Positions 32,587-39,613 of a DNA stretch of 53,407 nt are shown piece after piece. Origin of the DNA: an uncultured Lachnospiraceae bacterium (GTDB lineage: Bacteria > Bacillota > Clostridia > Lachnospirales > Lachnospiraceae); NCBI GenBank assembly GCA_944380185.1, contig CALWGV010000083.1, positions 1-53,407 of the forward strand, written 5' to 3'. Each line of letters starts with the position of its first letter. Within the stretch, counting starts at the first letter, position 1. A program made the position numbers and the translations under genes. The notes below the pieces were generated by a model, which was given only the letters and a program-made list of their open reading frames with translations, did no database searches and was not told the DNA's origin.

Positions 32587-33329
32587 GAGAGCTGATACTG
32601 CGGGCCGATGACCTGGGTTACTCGAGAGGCGTCAATTATGGAATCAAAGATGTGGTGGAGGCGGGACTGATCCGCACGGTGGGAGTGATGACAGCTATGC
32701 CGGATGCGGAACATGGCCTGCGTCTTCTAGACGGAGAGCAGCTGTGTCTAGGCCTGCACTTTTCCGCTTGCAGCGGCAGTCCGGTCAGCGATGCTGATCA
32801 GGTGCCTTCCCTGGTGGACGAAGAGGGACGCTTTTATTCCTCGCGCTATTACCGCAGTGCGAGGGAGGATTTTGTTAATGAAGAGGAGGCGGTTCGGGAG
32901 GTGAGAGCTCAGATGGAGAAATTCATCTGTCTGGCGGGAAGAAAGCCGGATTATCTGGACTGTCATGCGGCGATTACACCAAAATTGGAGCGGGCCCTGT
33001 CAAATACGGCGAAGGAATACGGGGTGAAATACAGCGCTCTTCCCGTCGATTGGGCGCAGCCCATACAGGTGGGCGGGAGGCTGGTGAGATATTTCGGCGG
33101 CAGCGGGCAGGGAAAGACTCCTGCCGAACAACTCAGATCCATTGTGGAATGTTCCGGCGATGTGTGCGGAATTGTGATTTACCATCCGGGATATCTGGAT
33201 GAAACCATTATGACGGCTTCTTCTCTGACGCAGCAGCGGATTTATGAGACGTCCATGCTTTGCTCAGAGGAGGCGAAGGAAATTTTGAGAAAAGGGAAGG
33301 CAAAATGCATCACTTACCGGGAACTGTAG
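32583..33329 (+). CDS. chbG: ChbG/YdjC-family carbohydrate deacetylase (second copy)
   Basis: The 248-residue paralogue starts RELILRADDLGYSRGVNYGI with the metal-binding Asp pair. It keeps GLHFSACSG, DYLDCHAAITPKL and VIYHPGYLDE, the usual active-site segments. Identity to the first copy is limited to these motifs, so the duplication is old or the two were recruited separately. The ATG at 32583 overlaps the previous stop by four bases and follows AGAGGAGAA. It lies in the PTS operon, between the first deacetylase and the esterase. Confidence 0.88.
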   Translation: MRELILRADDLGYSRGVNYGIKDVVEAGLIRTVGVMTAMPDAEHGLRLLDGEQLCLGLHFSACSGSPVSDADQVPSLVDEEGRFYSSRYYRSAREDFVNEEEAVREVRAQMEKFICLAGRKPDYLDCHAAITPKLERALSNTAKEYGVKYSALPVDWAQPIQVGGRLVRYFGGSGQGKTPAEQLRSIVECSGDVCGIVIYHPGYLDETIMTASSLTQQRIYETSMLCSEEAKEILRKGKAKCITYREL

Positions 33330-33369
33330 GCGCAGGAGGGCAAGAAAATCAGAGAGGGAGACAGAGATA

Positions 33370-34209
33370 ATGGCGGAAATGAGTGTGCGCTATAAGGCTT
33401 ATTCCTTTCAGCGCAGTGTGGAGTTTCGTGTGATTTTACCTGTGGAGGATACAAAGACTTACAGGCCGCATCCGGGGGATAAGCCGGAGCGCTTCAAGAC
33501 ACTGTATCTGCTTCACGGCTATTCAGGAGATTGTACCGACTGGCTGTACAGCAGCCGGATTTACAAGATAGCGAGGGATAGAAATCTGGCGGTGGTGATG
33601 CCTTCGGCGGAGAATAGTTTTTATGAGGATAACGAGGAGACGGGCGCCAGATACGGAAGTTTTGTCGGCAGTGAGCTGGTGGAGGTGACCAGACGAATGT
33701 TCCCTCTGTCGGACCGCAGGGAGGATACTTTTATCGGCGGGTTATCCATGGGCGGTTTTGGAAGCCTGCTGTTGGGCAGCCGCTTTTGCGAGACCTTCAG
33801 CGCGGCAGTTTGCCTGTCCTCCGGGTTCATTCTGGAGGATCTGGCGGCAGGAAGGGCAGTACAGCTGGAAAAGGCAGGTGCTCTGTCCCGTCTGAACGGT
33901 CTCTTCGGCGATCTGGAGCGTATCCTGGATCCCAGCGATAAAAATCCTATGTATCATGTGGACAGAGCCCTGGCGAAGGGGATGATGCCCAGGCTCTACA
34001 TGGCCTGCGGCACGGAAGATTTTGTATATCCTGCCAATGTCCGTACCCGAGACAGGCTGCTGGCCAAAGGGGCGGATGTGACCTGGGAGGAAGGGCCGGG
34101 TGTACATGAATGGACGTTCTGGGACGCCTATATCGAGAGGGCTGTGGACTGGTTGCTGACCGGTTCGCCGGATGGCCGTACGGACGGCGGAGAGGGAAAT
34201 CATGCATGA
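33370..34209 (+). CDS. Alpha/beta-hydrolase esterase (tributyrin esterase/esterase D-like)
   Basis: The 279-residue protein has the esterase D/EstA fold. The oxyanion region LYLLHGYSGDCTDW comes first, then the nucleophile elbow GLSMGGFG (Ser at about 127). The acid is probably Asp in CGTEDFVY, and the His in GVHEWTFWDAYI. There is no signal peptide, so it acts in the cytoplasm. Within this operon a plausible job is removal of O-acetyl or other acyl groups from the imported sugar phosphate. The stop overlaps the next gene by eight bases. Confidence 0.87.
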   Translation: MAEMSVRYKAYSFQRSVEFRVILPVEDTKTYRPHPGDKPERFKTLYLLHGYSGDCTDWLYSSRIYKIARDRNLAVVMPSAENSFYEDNEETGARYGSFVGSELVEVTRRMFPLSDRREDTFIGGLSMGGFGSLLLGSRFCETFSAAVCLSSGFILEDLAAGRAVQLEKAGALSRLNGLFGDLERILDPSDKNPMYHVDRALAKGMMPRLYMACGTEDFVYPANVRTRDRLLAKGADVTWEEGPGVHEWTFWDAYIERAVDWLLTGSPDGRTDGGEGNHA

Positions 34210-35095
34210 TAGAGTGTCTGCAGAAAAGCTGTTTGATCACACCTGGGTGATGACGGAGGGGACCGGCCGCGGAGCCAGGCACTGCTATCTGCTGGAGGGA
34301 AAAGAGAAGGCGGCGGTCATCGACACCGGCATGGGAGATATGGATGTGCGCCGCCTGGCGGCTTCCTGCACCAACCGGGAATTATTTGCGATCAATACCC
34401 ACGGACATCTGGATCATATCGGGCGGGATCATGAGTTCTCACAGGTATATCTCCATCCGGCTGACGAGGAGGTATTTCGGGAGCACAGCTGCTATGAAAT
34501 GCGTTCATCCTATCTCATCGCCCGATTTCGTCGAAAGGGTCTGGATGAAGAACAGATCGCCTCGGCGGAAATTCAAGATTATATCCAGCGGCTCAGCCGT
34601 CTTCCCCGCAGAGAAAACCACGTCGCCCTGCAGGATGCAGAGAAAATTGATCTGGGCGGACGGCAGCTGGAAATAATGCATACACCGGGCCATACGGGAG
34701 GTTCGGTCTGCATTTTGGACAAAAAATACGGGGCAGTTTTTACCGGAGACAGCCTGTGTGAACAGGGAATATTGCTGAATTTTGATCATTCTGCCTCCGT
34801 GGAGACGTACCGTGACAGCATGAGACGGCTCTGGGAAGAGGCAGAGGGTTTGGCCTGCCTCTTTCCCGGGCATCAAAAGATTGCCCTGGAGCCTGACTGG
34901 ATCAAGGATTATCTGATCTGTACAGAAAAAATATTGAGCGGGAAATGTGCAGATGACTTTGTGGACGGAAGTGCCGGCAGGCATTCGGGGAAAAGTACAT
35001 TGTCTGAGAAGGTACAGAAGGAAAAAGAGCGGTTGTCCTGCTGGGGGCGCGCGGTGATCCGCTGGCGTGCGGACCGGCTTTATAGGGAGGGATGA
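34202..35095 (+). CDS. MBL-fold metallohydrolase (first copy)
   Basis: The 297-residue protein has the metallo-beta-lactamase-fold signature THGHLDHIG, followed by MHTPGHTGGSVC, VFTGDSLC and a late FPGHQKI. These supply the dinuclear-metal ligands typical of glyoxalase II-like hydrolases. No signal peptide is visible. The ATG at 34202 follows GGAGAGG and overlaps the esterase gene. The family is catalytically broad (thioesters, lactones, phosphodiesters). In this operon a lactone or ester of a sugar derivative is a reasonable guess, comparable to UlaG in ascorbate use, but the substrate is unknown. Confidence 0.86.
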   Translation: MHDRVSAEKLFDHTWVMTEGTGRGARHCYLLEGKEKAAVIDTGMGDMDVRRLAASCTNRELFAINTHGHLDHIGRDHEFSQVYLHPADEEVFREHSCYEMRSSYLIARFRRKGLDEEQIASAEIQDYIQRLSRLPRRENHVALQDAEKIDLGGRQLEIMHTPGHTGGSVCILDKKYGAVFTGDSLCEQGILLNFDHSASVETYRDSMRRLWEEAEGLACLFPGHQKIALEPDWIKDYLICTEKILSGKCADDFVDGSAGRHSGKSTLSEKVQKEKERLSCWGRAVIRWRADRLYREG

Positions 35096-35098
35096 AGG

Positions 35099-35920
35099 AT
35101 GGAGTATTTCACAAGTGTTCCGATATCAGAGCATATCACGAGAATTTGCGACCCTGCGGCAGTGGCGATGTATCTGGTGACGGGAGAGAGGGGAGCAGTG
35201 CTGATGGATACCGGCTGCGGTTTTGGAAACCTCAGAGAATATGTCTCTTCCCTGACGGATAAGCCGGTGACAGTGCTTCTGACGCATGGACATTTGGATC
35301 ATGCTGCCGGGGCATCGAATTTTGACCGGGTATATATGAACCATCGCGACCGGGAGGTGTACCGGATCCACTGCGATATTGCCTACCGGCGCAGCTTCTA
35401 CCGGGATATTCCGGTGATCGGGCAGATCCCGGAGAGCGAGTATGCGCGTCCGGCGGAGATGCCGTTTGAGGATCTGTATGACGGCCAGGTCTTTGACCTG
35501 GGCGGAATCTCGGTGGAGGCAGTCGCTGTGCCGGGACATACGCCGGGGATGATGATGCTGCTTATGCCGCAGGAGAGGACGATCCTCTTTGGCGATGCTT
35601 GCGGCGTGGGAGTCATGCTCTTTGAAGACTGGGCCCTCAGTGTGGGTGAATACAGAAAAAGTCTTCTTGCCCTCAAAGAAAGCTGCGAAGGGCGATATGA
35701 TAGAATATTGAGAAACCATGGAACTTTTGTCTCCACAAAGCAGGTGCTCGATGATTGTATCTCCTGCTGTGACGATATTCTGGCGGGACGTGACGATCAT
35801 GTGCCGGTGAAGGTTTTTGGACAGGAGGGCTTTTACCAGGCAAAGCGTGTGGACGGTCATGGATGCAGACTGGACGGCAGGGAGGGAAATATACTTTACC
35901 GCAGCGACAAGGCCCGGTGA
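35099..35920 (+). CDS. MBL-fold metallohydrolase (second copy)
   Basis: The 273-residue protein has the metal-binding motif LLTHGHLDHAAG, then VPGHTPGMMMLL, LFGDACG and a late NHGTFV in place of the last His motif. It is related to, but clearly diverged from, the copy just upstream. It starts three bases after the previous stop, with GGGAGGGATGAAGG as ribosome site. No export signal is present. It is the last enzyme gene before the GntR regulator. The two hydrolases may act successively or on stereoisomers of the same compound (inference). Confidence 0.86.
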   Translation: MEYFTSVPISEHITRICDPAAVAMYLVTGERGAVLMDTGCGFGNLREYVSSLTDKPVTVLLTHGHLDHAAGASNFDRVYMNHRDREVYRIHCDIAYRRSFYRDIPVIGQIPESEYARPAEMPFEDLYDGQVFDLGGISVEAVAVPGHTPGMMMLLMPQERTILFGDACGVGVMLFEDWALSVGEYRKSLLALKESCEGRYDRILRNHGTFVSTKQVLDDCISCCDDILAGRDDHVPVKVFGQEGFYQAKRVDGHGCRLDGREGNILYRSDKAR

Positions 35921-35948
35921 TTTATGCCGGGACCGGATGAAAAAGCGT

Positions 35949-35977
35949 TGCCCATCCTCTCGTTTAATGTTATTATA
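35949..35977 (+). promoter_or_regulatory. Candidate internal promoter of the GntR gene
   Basis: TTGCCC (35949-35954) and TATTAT (35972-35977) are 17 bases apart, about 50 bases before the GntR start. The CTTGTTTAAACAAG palindrome is absent here, so the regulator may be expressed independently of the operon. Confidence 0.5.
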
Positions 35978-36026
35978 TGGATGCTATCGCAGAGGAGAGC
36001 CAACGAGGGAGAGGAAGGTGGGTGCC

Positions 36027-36752
36027 ATGCCTGCGGCAAAGTACAGTGCAATTTACCAGAGCCTGCGCGAGAAAATCGAATCTCAGGAGTATGAGGGGCA
36101 GACCATGCTGCCGTCAGAGCATCAGCTGATCGTCCAGTATGACTGCTCGCGCAATACCGTACGCCGTGCGATCCGGCAGCTGGCTGACGAGGGCTATGTG
36201 CAGAGCGTTCACGGCAAAGGCGTCCAGATTATCTATCAGCCCAGAGAGCAGAGAGAGATCACATTAAACAACCTGGAGAGTATGAAGGAGGCAGCAGCCA
36301 GAAAGAATGTGTCCTACACCACCAGGGTAGTTCAGTTCTGTAAGGTGACGGCCGATGCCAGGATTTCCAGAAAGACCAGCTTTCCGGCAGGTACGGAACT
36401 CTATTACGTGCAGAGAATCCGCTACCTGGATGAGGAGCCTCTGATCATCGATCATAACTATTTTCGTGCCGACGTGGTGCGGGGACTGACCAAAGAGATT
36501 GCAGAGCAGTCCGTCTACGAGTACATGGAAAATGTACTGCACGAGACTATCGTTACGACCAAGAGAAGCTACACTGTGGAGCGGATGACCCAGGTGGATG
36601 AAAAATATCTGGATTTAAAGGACTATAATTGTCTGGCTGTAGTCAGCAGCAACACCTACAATGCTGCCGGTGTCATGTTCGAGTACACCCAGTCCCGGCA
36701 CAGGCCGGATCGCTTTGTGTTCTTTGAACAGGTTCACCGGAACAAAGGATGA
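36027..36752 (+). CDS. GntR/HutC-family regulator with UTRA domain
   Basis: The 241-residue protein has a GntR winged helix (about 5-72), with TMLPSEHQLIVQYDCSRNTV and HGKGVQII. A C-terminal UTRA ligand-binding domain (about 95-235) follows, with DEEPLIIDHNYFRADVV. HutC-type members such as TreR bind sugar phosphates and repress PTS operons. The ATG at 36027 was chosen because AGGAAGGTGG precedes it and the protein begins at the conserved KYSAIYQSLREKI. It closes the PTS/deacetylase operon. The twin palindromes at its promoter are the likely binding sites, and a phosphorylated intermediate of the pathway is the likely inducer (inference). Confidence 0.9.
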   Translation: MPAAKYSAIYQSLREKIESQEYEGQTMLPSEHQLIVQYDCSRNTVRRAIRQLADEGYVQSVHGKGVQIIYQPREQREITLNNLESMKEAAARKNVSYTTRVVQFCKVTADARISRKTSFPAGTELYYVQRIRYLDEEPLIIDHNYFRADVVRGLTKEIAEQSVYEYMENVLHETIVTTKRSYTVERMTQVDEKYLDLKDYNCLAVVSSNTYNAAGVMFEYTQSRHRPDRFVFFEQVHRNKG

Positions 36753-36779
36753 GAAAAAATAACAGAGGGGGAAACGGCG

Positions 36780-36814
36780 CCGCCGCAGACAGAGAGCCTG
36801 CGGCGGTATTTTAT
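36780..36814 (+). terminator. Terminator after the GntR gene
   Basis: CCGCCGCAG (36780-36788) pairs with CTGCGGCGG (36798-36806), followed by TATTTTAT. It closes the PTS/deacetylase operon. Confidence 0.75.
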
Positions 36815-36864
36815 CAGGGAGGGGGAACAGGCGGGGCAGGCAAAGCGGAAAGCAAACGAAAGGA

Positions 36865-36912
36865 TTGACAAGTTTACTTGGCATGATATAATGAAGATGA
36901 CAAGTAAACTTG
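36865..36912 (+). promoter_or_regulatory. Promoter with paired operators of the DUF6442/XRE operon
   Basis: TTGACA (36865-36870) and TATAAT (36887-36892) are 16 bases apart. CAAGTTTACTTG (36869-36880) overlaps the -35 box and CAAGTAAACTTG (36901-36912) lies past the -10. They are reverse complements, each followed by GCA, and begin 32 bases apart (three helical turns). The small XRE protein of the same operon is the likely ligand. Confidence 0.75.
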
Positions 36913-36930
36913 GCAAAAGGAGGATTTCGG

Positions 36931-37251
36931 ATGCAGAAGGAAGACATACTGGCACGCAGCCGACAGGAAAATGAGGGAATGGATGAGAGAGAAAAATATA
37001 TCTATATACAGGCAGGCGATTGGGCGGCAAAGATCGGCTGTCTGATCTGCATGCTGCTGACGTCAGTGGAGGCGCTTTCGGGTAACGGGATCAATTATGG
37101 AAACTGGGCCATTTATGATTCTGTCTATGCCGCGGCCTATCTGATACGTGGAGTTAAGCTGAAAAGAGCGGGAACCATAGCAGGCGGCGCGATCATGGCA
37201 GCCTGCGGGATATTGTTTTTAATCCTCCATTTGCGGAAAATACTGGGATAA
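36931..37251 (+). CDS. DUF6442-like small membrane protein
   Basis: The 106-residue protein has a charged N-terminal stretch (EDILARSRQENEGMDEREKY) typical of DUF6442 proteins. About three transmembrane segments follow (about 35-52, 60-78 and 85-104). The ATG at 36931 follows AAAAGGAGG at 7 bases. It is translated just before a small XRE regulator, a pairing common in Clostridia. Function is unknown. The operators at the promoter indicate tight control by that regulator. Confidence 0.8.
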   Translation: MQKEDILARSRQENEGMDEREKYIYIQAGDWAAKIGCLICMLLTSVEALSGNGINYGNWAIYDSVYAAAYLIRGVKLKRAGTIAGGAIMAACGILFLILHLRKILG

Positions 37252-37255
37252 GAAA

Positions 37256-37477
37256 ATGGACGATACATTGATTTTAAGGAATCGTTTAAAGGAAATCAGG
37301 GCGGAGAAAAATCTGTCGCAGGCGGAATTGGCAAAAATAGTAGGAGTTTCCCGCAACACCATCAGCTCGATCGAGACCGGGCAGTTTAATCCGACAGCCA
37401 AGCTGGCCCTGATTTTATGCATTGCCCTGGATAAGAAGTTTGAGGAACTGTTTTATTTTGACGAATATATCCAATGA
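37256..37477 (+). CDS. Small XRE-family regulator (YgzD-like)
   Basis: The 73-residue protein is essentially one XRE helix-turn-helix (RLKEIRAEKNLSQAELAKIV, then VSRNTISSIETGQFNPTAKLAL) plus a short tail KKFEELFYF. It starts four bases after the DUF6442 gene. Such minimal regulators usually repress their own operon. The two CAAGT-ACTTG sites at the promoter fit a dimer of this protein. The inducing signal is unknown. Confidence 0.9.
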   Translation: MDDTLILRNRLKEIRAEKNLSQAELAKIVGVSRNTISSIETGQFNPTAKLALILCIALDKKFEELFYFDEYIQ

Positions 37478-37487
37478 GGAGGATAAG

Positions 37488-38069
37488 ATGAGCGAAATTA
37501 TCGTCAGAGATGCAAAGCTTCAGGATGCAGAGCGTATCCTGCAAATCTATAAATATTACGTGGAGCACACGGCAATTTCTTTTGAGTATGAGACGCCGAC
37601 GCTTGACGAATTTGAAAACCGCATGCGGAAAACCATGCAGAAATACCCTTATCTCGTCGTCTGCCGGGACGGCGTAATCGAAGGCTATGCCTACGCGGGC
37701 CCCTTTGTGGGGAGAGCGGCCTACGGCTGGTGCTGCGAGCTGACGATTTACCTTGATCACGAGGCGAAAAGACGCGGCCTGGGACGGAGGCTTTACGAAG
37801 CCATGGAGGAGAGGCTGAAGGAGATGGGCATACTGAACATGTACGCCTGCATAGGCTGGCCGGACGGGGAGGAGGATGAATATCTGAACAGAAACAGCGC
37901 CGAATTTCATGCCCATATGGGTTTTGTGAAGGTCGGTGAATTTCATCGGTGCGGATATAAGTTTGGCCGCTGGTATAATATGATCTGGATGGAAAAGGTT
38001 ATCGGAGAACATCGAAGCGGGCAGGGAGCGGTCCATGCCTATGAGGCAGGCAGCAGTAAGCAGAAGTAA
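37488..38069 (+). CDS. GNAT N-acetyltransferase, phosphinothricin/methionine-sulfoximine acetyltransferase-like
   Basis: The 193-residue protein opens with IIVRDAKLQDAERILQIY and YYVEHTAISFEYETP, typical of the PAT subgroup. The acetyl-CoA loop is RRGLGRRLYEAM, and NSAEFHAHMGFVKVGEFHRCGYKFGRWYNM marks the C-terminal half in two parts (residues about 145-175). It would acetylate a small amine or amino-acid analogue with acetyl-CoA. The ATG at 37488 follows AGGAGG, 10 bases after the XRE gene, so it is the third gene of that operon. The last ~18 residues are polar and not conserved. Confidence 0.87.
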   Translation: MSEIIVRDAKLQDAERILQIYKYYVEHTAISFEYETPTLDEFENRMRKTMQKYPYLVVCRDGVIEGYAYAGPFVGRAAYGWCCELTIYLDHEAKRRGLGRRLYEAMEERLKEMGILNMYACIGWPDGEEDEYLNRNSAEFHAHMGFVKVGEFHRCGYKFGRWYNMIWMEKVIGEHRSGQGAVHAYEAGSSKQK

Positions 38070-38206
38070 GCGAAAAGAGAGGAGAATAGTCCCGATGGGG
38101 AAAAGAAATATAAAACTGAAAGAAGAGGAAGATTTATAGACGAAAAACGATTGCCAAGGCAATAAAATCAAGGAAAAACAAAACTTCACAAATTATTCAC
38201 AGAAAA

Positions 38207-38249
38207 TTAGCACTCACCTCTTGACAGTGCTAACAAGAAGTGCTATAAC
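38207..38249 (+). promoter_or_regulatory. CIRCE element (HrcA operator) and promoter of hsp20 genes
   Basis: TTAGCACTC (38207-38215), nine bases, then CAGTGCTAA (38225-38233) match the CIRCE consensus with one mismatch. The promoter overlaps it: TTGACA (38221-38226), 17 bases, TATAAC (38244-38249). HrcA would repress this promoter until heat or misfolded protein titrates GroEL. Confidence 0.92.
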
Positions 38250-38255
38250 ATAGTC

Positions 38256-38426
38256 AGAACAAAGGAAGAGGGTTTGAGAGATGAGAAATGGCTCGAGAGG
38301 AAAGAGCAAAAGCCTTGAAATCTTGAGAGTTCTGATCGCCGGAATCCTTGAAACCTCCCGGTTCCAAAGAAACAAGGTAACAATGTGAAACGTGTTAAAG
38401 AGAGACAGAAAAAGGAGCGATGATTT
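38256..38426 (+). promoter_or_regulatory. Long 5' leader of the hsp20 mRNA
   Basis: About 170 bases separate the predicted transcription start from the first Hsp20 ATG, with no gene. Local complementarity (GCTC/GAGC near 38292-38308) and the repeated CCTTGAAA (near 38313 and 38349) allow several folds. A heat-responsive RNA structure is possible but not demonstrated. Between 38070 and 38206 I see nothing beyond AT-rich sequence. Confidence 0.35.
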
Positions 38427-38894
38427 ATGTTGATGCCTAGTATTTTTGGAGAAAATTTGTTTGATGATTTCTTTGATGATTTCCCGTTCTACTATGATGA
38501 TAAGGATGCACGCAAAGCGGAGAAGAAACTCTACGGAAGAAGAGCCGGACGTCTGATGAAGACGGATATTCGCGAGACCGACAGCAGTTATGAGATCGTG
38601 ATGGATCTGCCTGGATTCAAGAAAGAGGAAGTCAAGGTGGCTCTGGAAGATGGTTATCTGACCGTCAGCGCGGCAAAGGGCCTTGATGAGGACGAGCAGG
38701 AAAAGAAGAGCGGACGGTATATCCGCAGAGAGCGTTATACCGGAGCATGCACCAGAAGCTTCTATGTGGGCGATAATCTGACGCAGGAAGATATCCGGGC
38801 TGAATTCAAGCATGGCATTCTGACGCTGACCGTCCCGAAGAAGGAGAAACAGCCTGAGGTGGAGCAAAATAAATATATTGCCATCGAAGGGTAA
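38427..38894 (+). CDS. Small heat-shock protein Hsp20 (first copy)
   Basis: The 155-residue holdase chaperone has an alpha-crystallin domain (about 48-145): TDIRETDSSYEIVMDLPGFK, KVALEDGYLTVSAAK, then RERYTGACTRSFYVGD. The C terminus ends YIAIEG, giving the I-x-I anchor used in oligomer assembly. The N terminus (LMPSIFGENLFDDFFDDF) is hydrophobic and aromatic, as usual for substrate binding. AAAAGGAG precedes the ATG. It is the first gene behind the CIRCE promoter and forms a tandem pair with a close paralogue. Confidence 0.94.
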   Translation: MLMPSIFGENLFDDFFDDFPFYYDDKDARKAEKKLYGRRAGRLMKTDIRETDSSYEIVMDLPGFKKEEVKVALEDGYLTVSAAKGLDEDEQEKKSGRYIRRERYTGACTRSFYVGDNLTQEDIRAEFKHGILTLTVPKKEKQPEVEQNKYIAIEG

Positions 38895-38988
38895 ATGCAT
38901 ATAAAGCAGGGCGGATACAGGCAAATATAGATAATGTGTAGATATAAATAGTCGGGCGCAGGTACCCGTAAGAATGGAGGAATGACTT

Positions 38989-39423
38989 ATGTTAGTACCT
39001 AGTATTTTTGGTGAGAGTTTGTTTGACGATATGTTTAATTTCCCTTGGGACAGTGATTTCTATAGAGGAAGCACCGGTACGAGGGGCCTGATGAGAACGG
39101 ATGTAAAGGAGACAGATCAGACCTATGAGCTGGATATTGATCTGCCCGGTGTTAAGACCGATGATATCAAGGTCCAGCTGAAGGACGGATATCTGACGGT
39201 GGCCGCTTCCAAGAACGTGAACAACGAGGAGAAGAGGGAAGACGGCAGCTACATTCGCAGAGAGCGCTACAGCGGTGCCTGCAGCAGGAGCTTCTATGTG
39301 GGCGATGGCGTAAAGCAGGAAGATATTCATGCCAAGTATGAGAACGGCATCCTGAAGCTGACCGTACCTAAGACGGATCACAAGCAGGTAGCGCAGAATA
39401 ATTACATCGCTATTGAAGGCTGA
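38989..39423 (+). CDS. Small heat-shock protein Hsp20 (second copy)
   Basis: The 144-residue paralogue has the same layout: N-terminal VPSIFGESLFDDMFNF, an alpha-crystallin domain with TDVKETDQTYELDIDLPGVK, RERYSGACSRSFYVGD, and a terminal YIAIEG with the I-x-I motif. It lies 94 bases after the first copy and has its own AGGAGG-type site (AATGGAGGAATG). No second CIRCE element is present, so it is probably co-transcribed. The pair may form mixed oligomers. A strong terminator follows. Confidence 0.94.
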   Translation: MLVPSIFGESLFDDMFNFPWDSDFYRGSTGTRGLMRTDVKETDQTYELDIDLPGVKTDDIKVQLKDGYLTVAASKNVNNEEKREDGSYIRRERYSGACSRSFYVGDGVKQEDIHAKYENGILKLTVPKTDHKQVAQNNYIAIEG

Positions 39424-39465
39424 TTTTCCCTTTAAACGCGAAAAAGGATATTTGATTAAGTGAAA

Positions 39466-39513
39466 GAAGAGATGCGGCACGGCTGTCCCCTCGGCCCTGC
39501 CGCATCTCTTTTT
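39466..39513 (+). terminator. Terminator of the hsp20 operon
   Basis: GAAGAGATGCGGCA-type left arm and TGCCGCATCTCTTTTT right arm pair over at least 12 bp and end in a T tract at 39513. Confidence 0.9.
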
Positions 39514-39613
39514 ACAAGGATCTTTCCTGTCCGATTTTGGTCGGTTTATCGACTTATCCCCCTTTCTGTGGTATGATTATGGATATGTAATCCTAACAGA
39601 GAGGGGTATTTTC

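Noticed and set aside
38095-38139. A 14-codon frame (ATG to TAG) with a purine-rich site upstream, between the GNAT and hsp20 genes
   Set aside because: Too short and of low complexity to distinguish from chance; it is also upstream of the CIRCE promoter, so not a leader peptide of hsp20.
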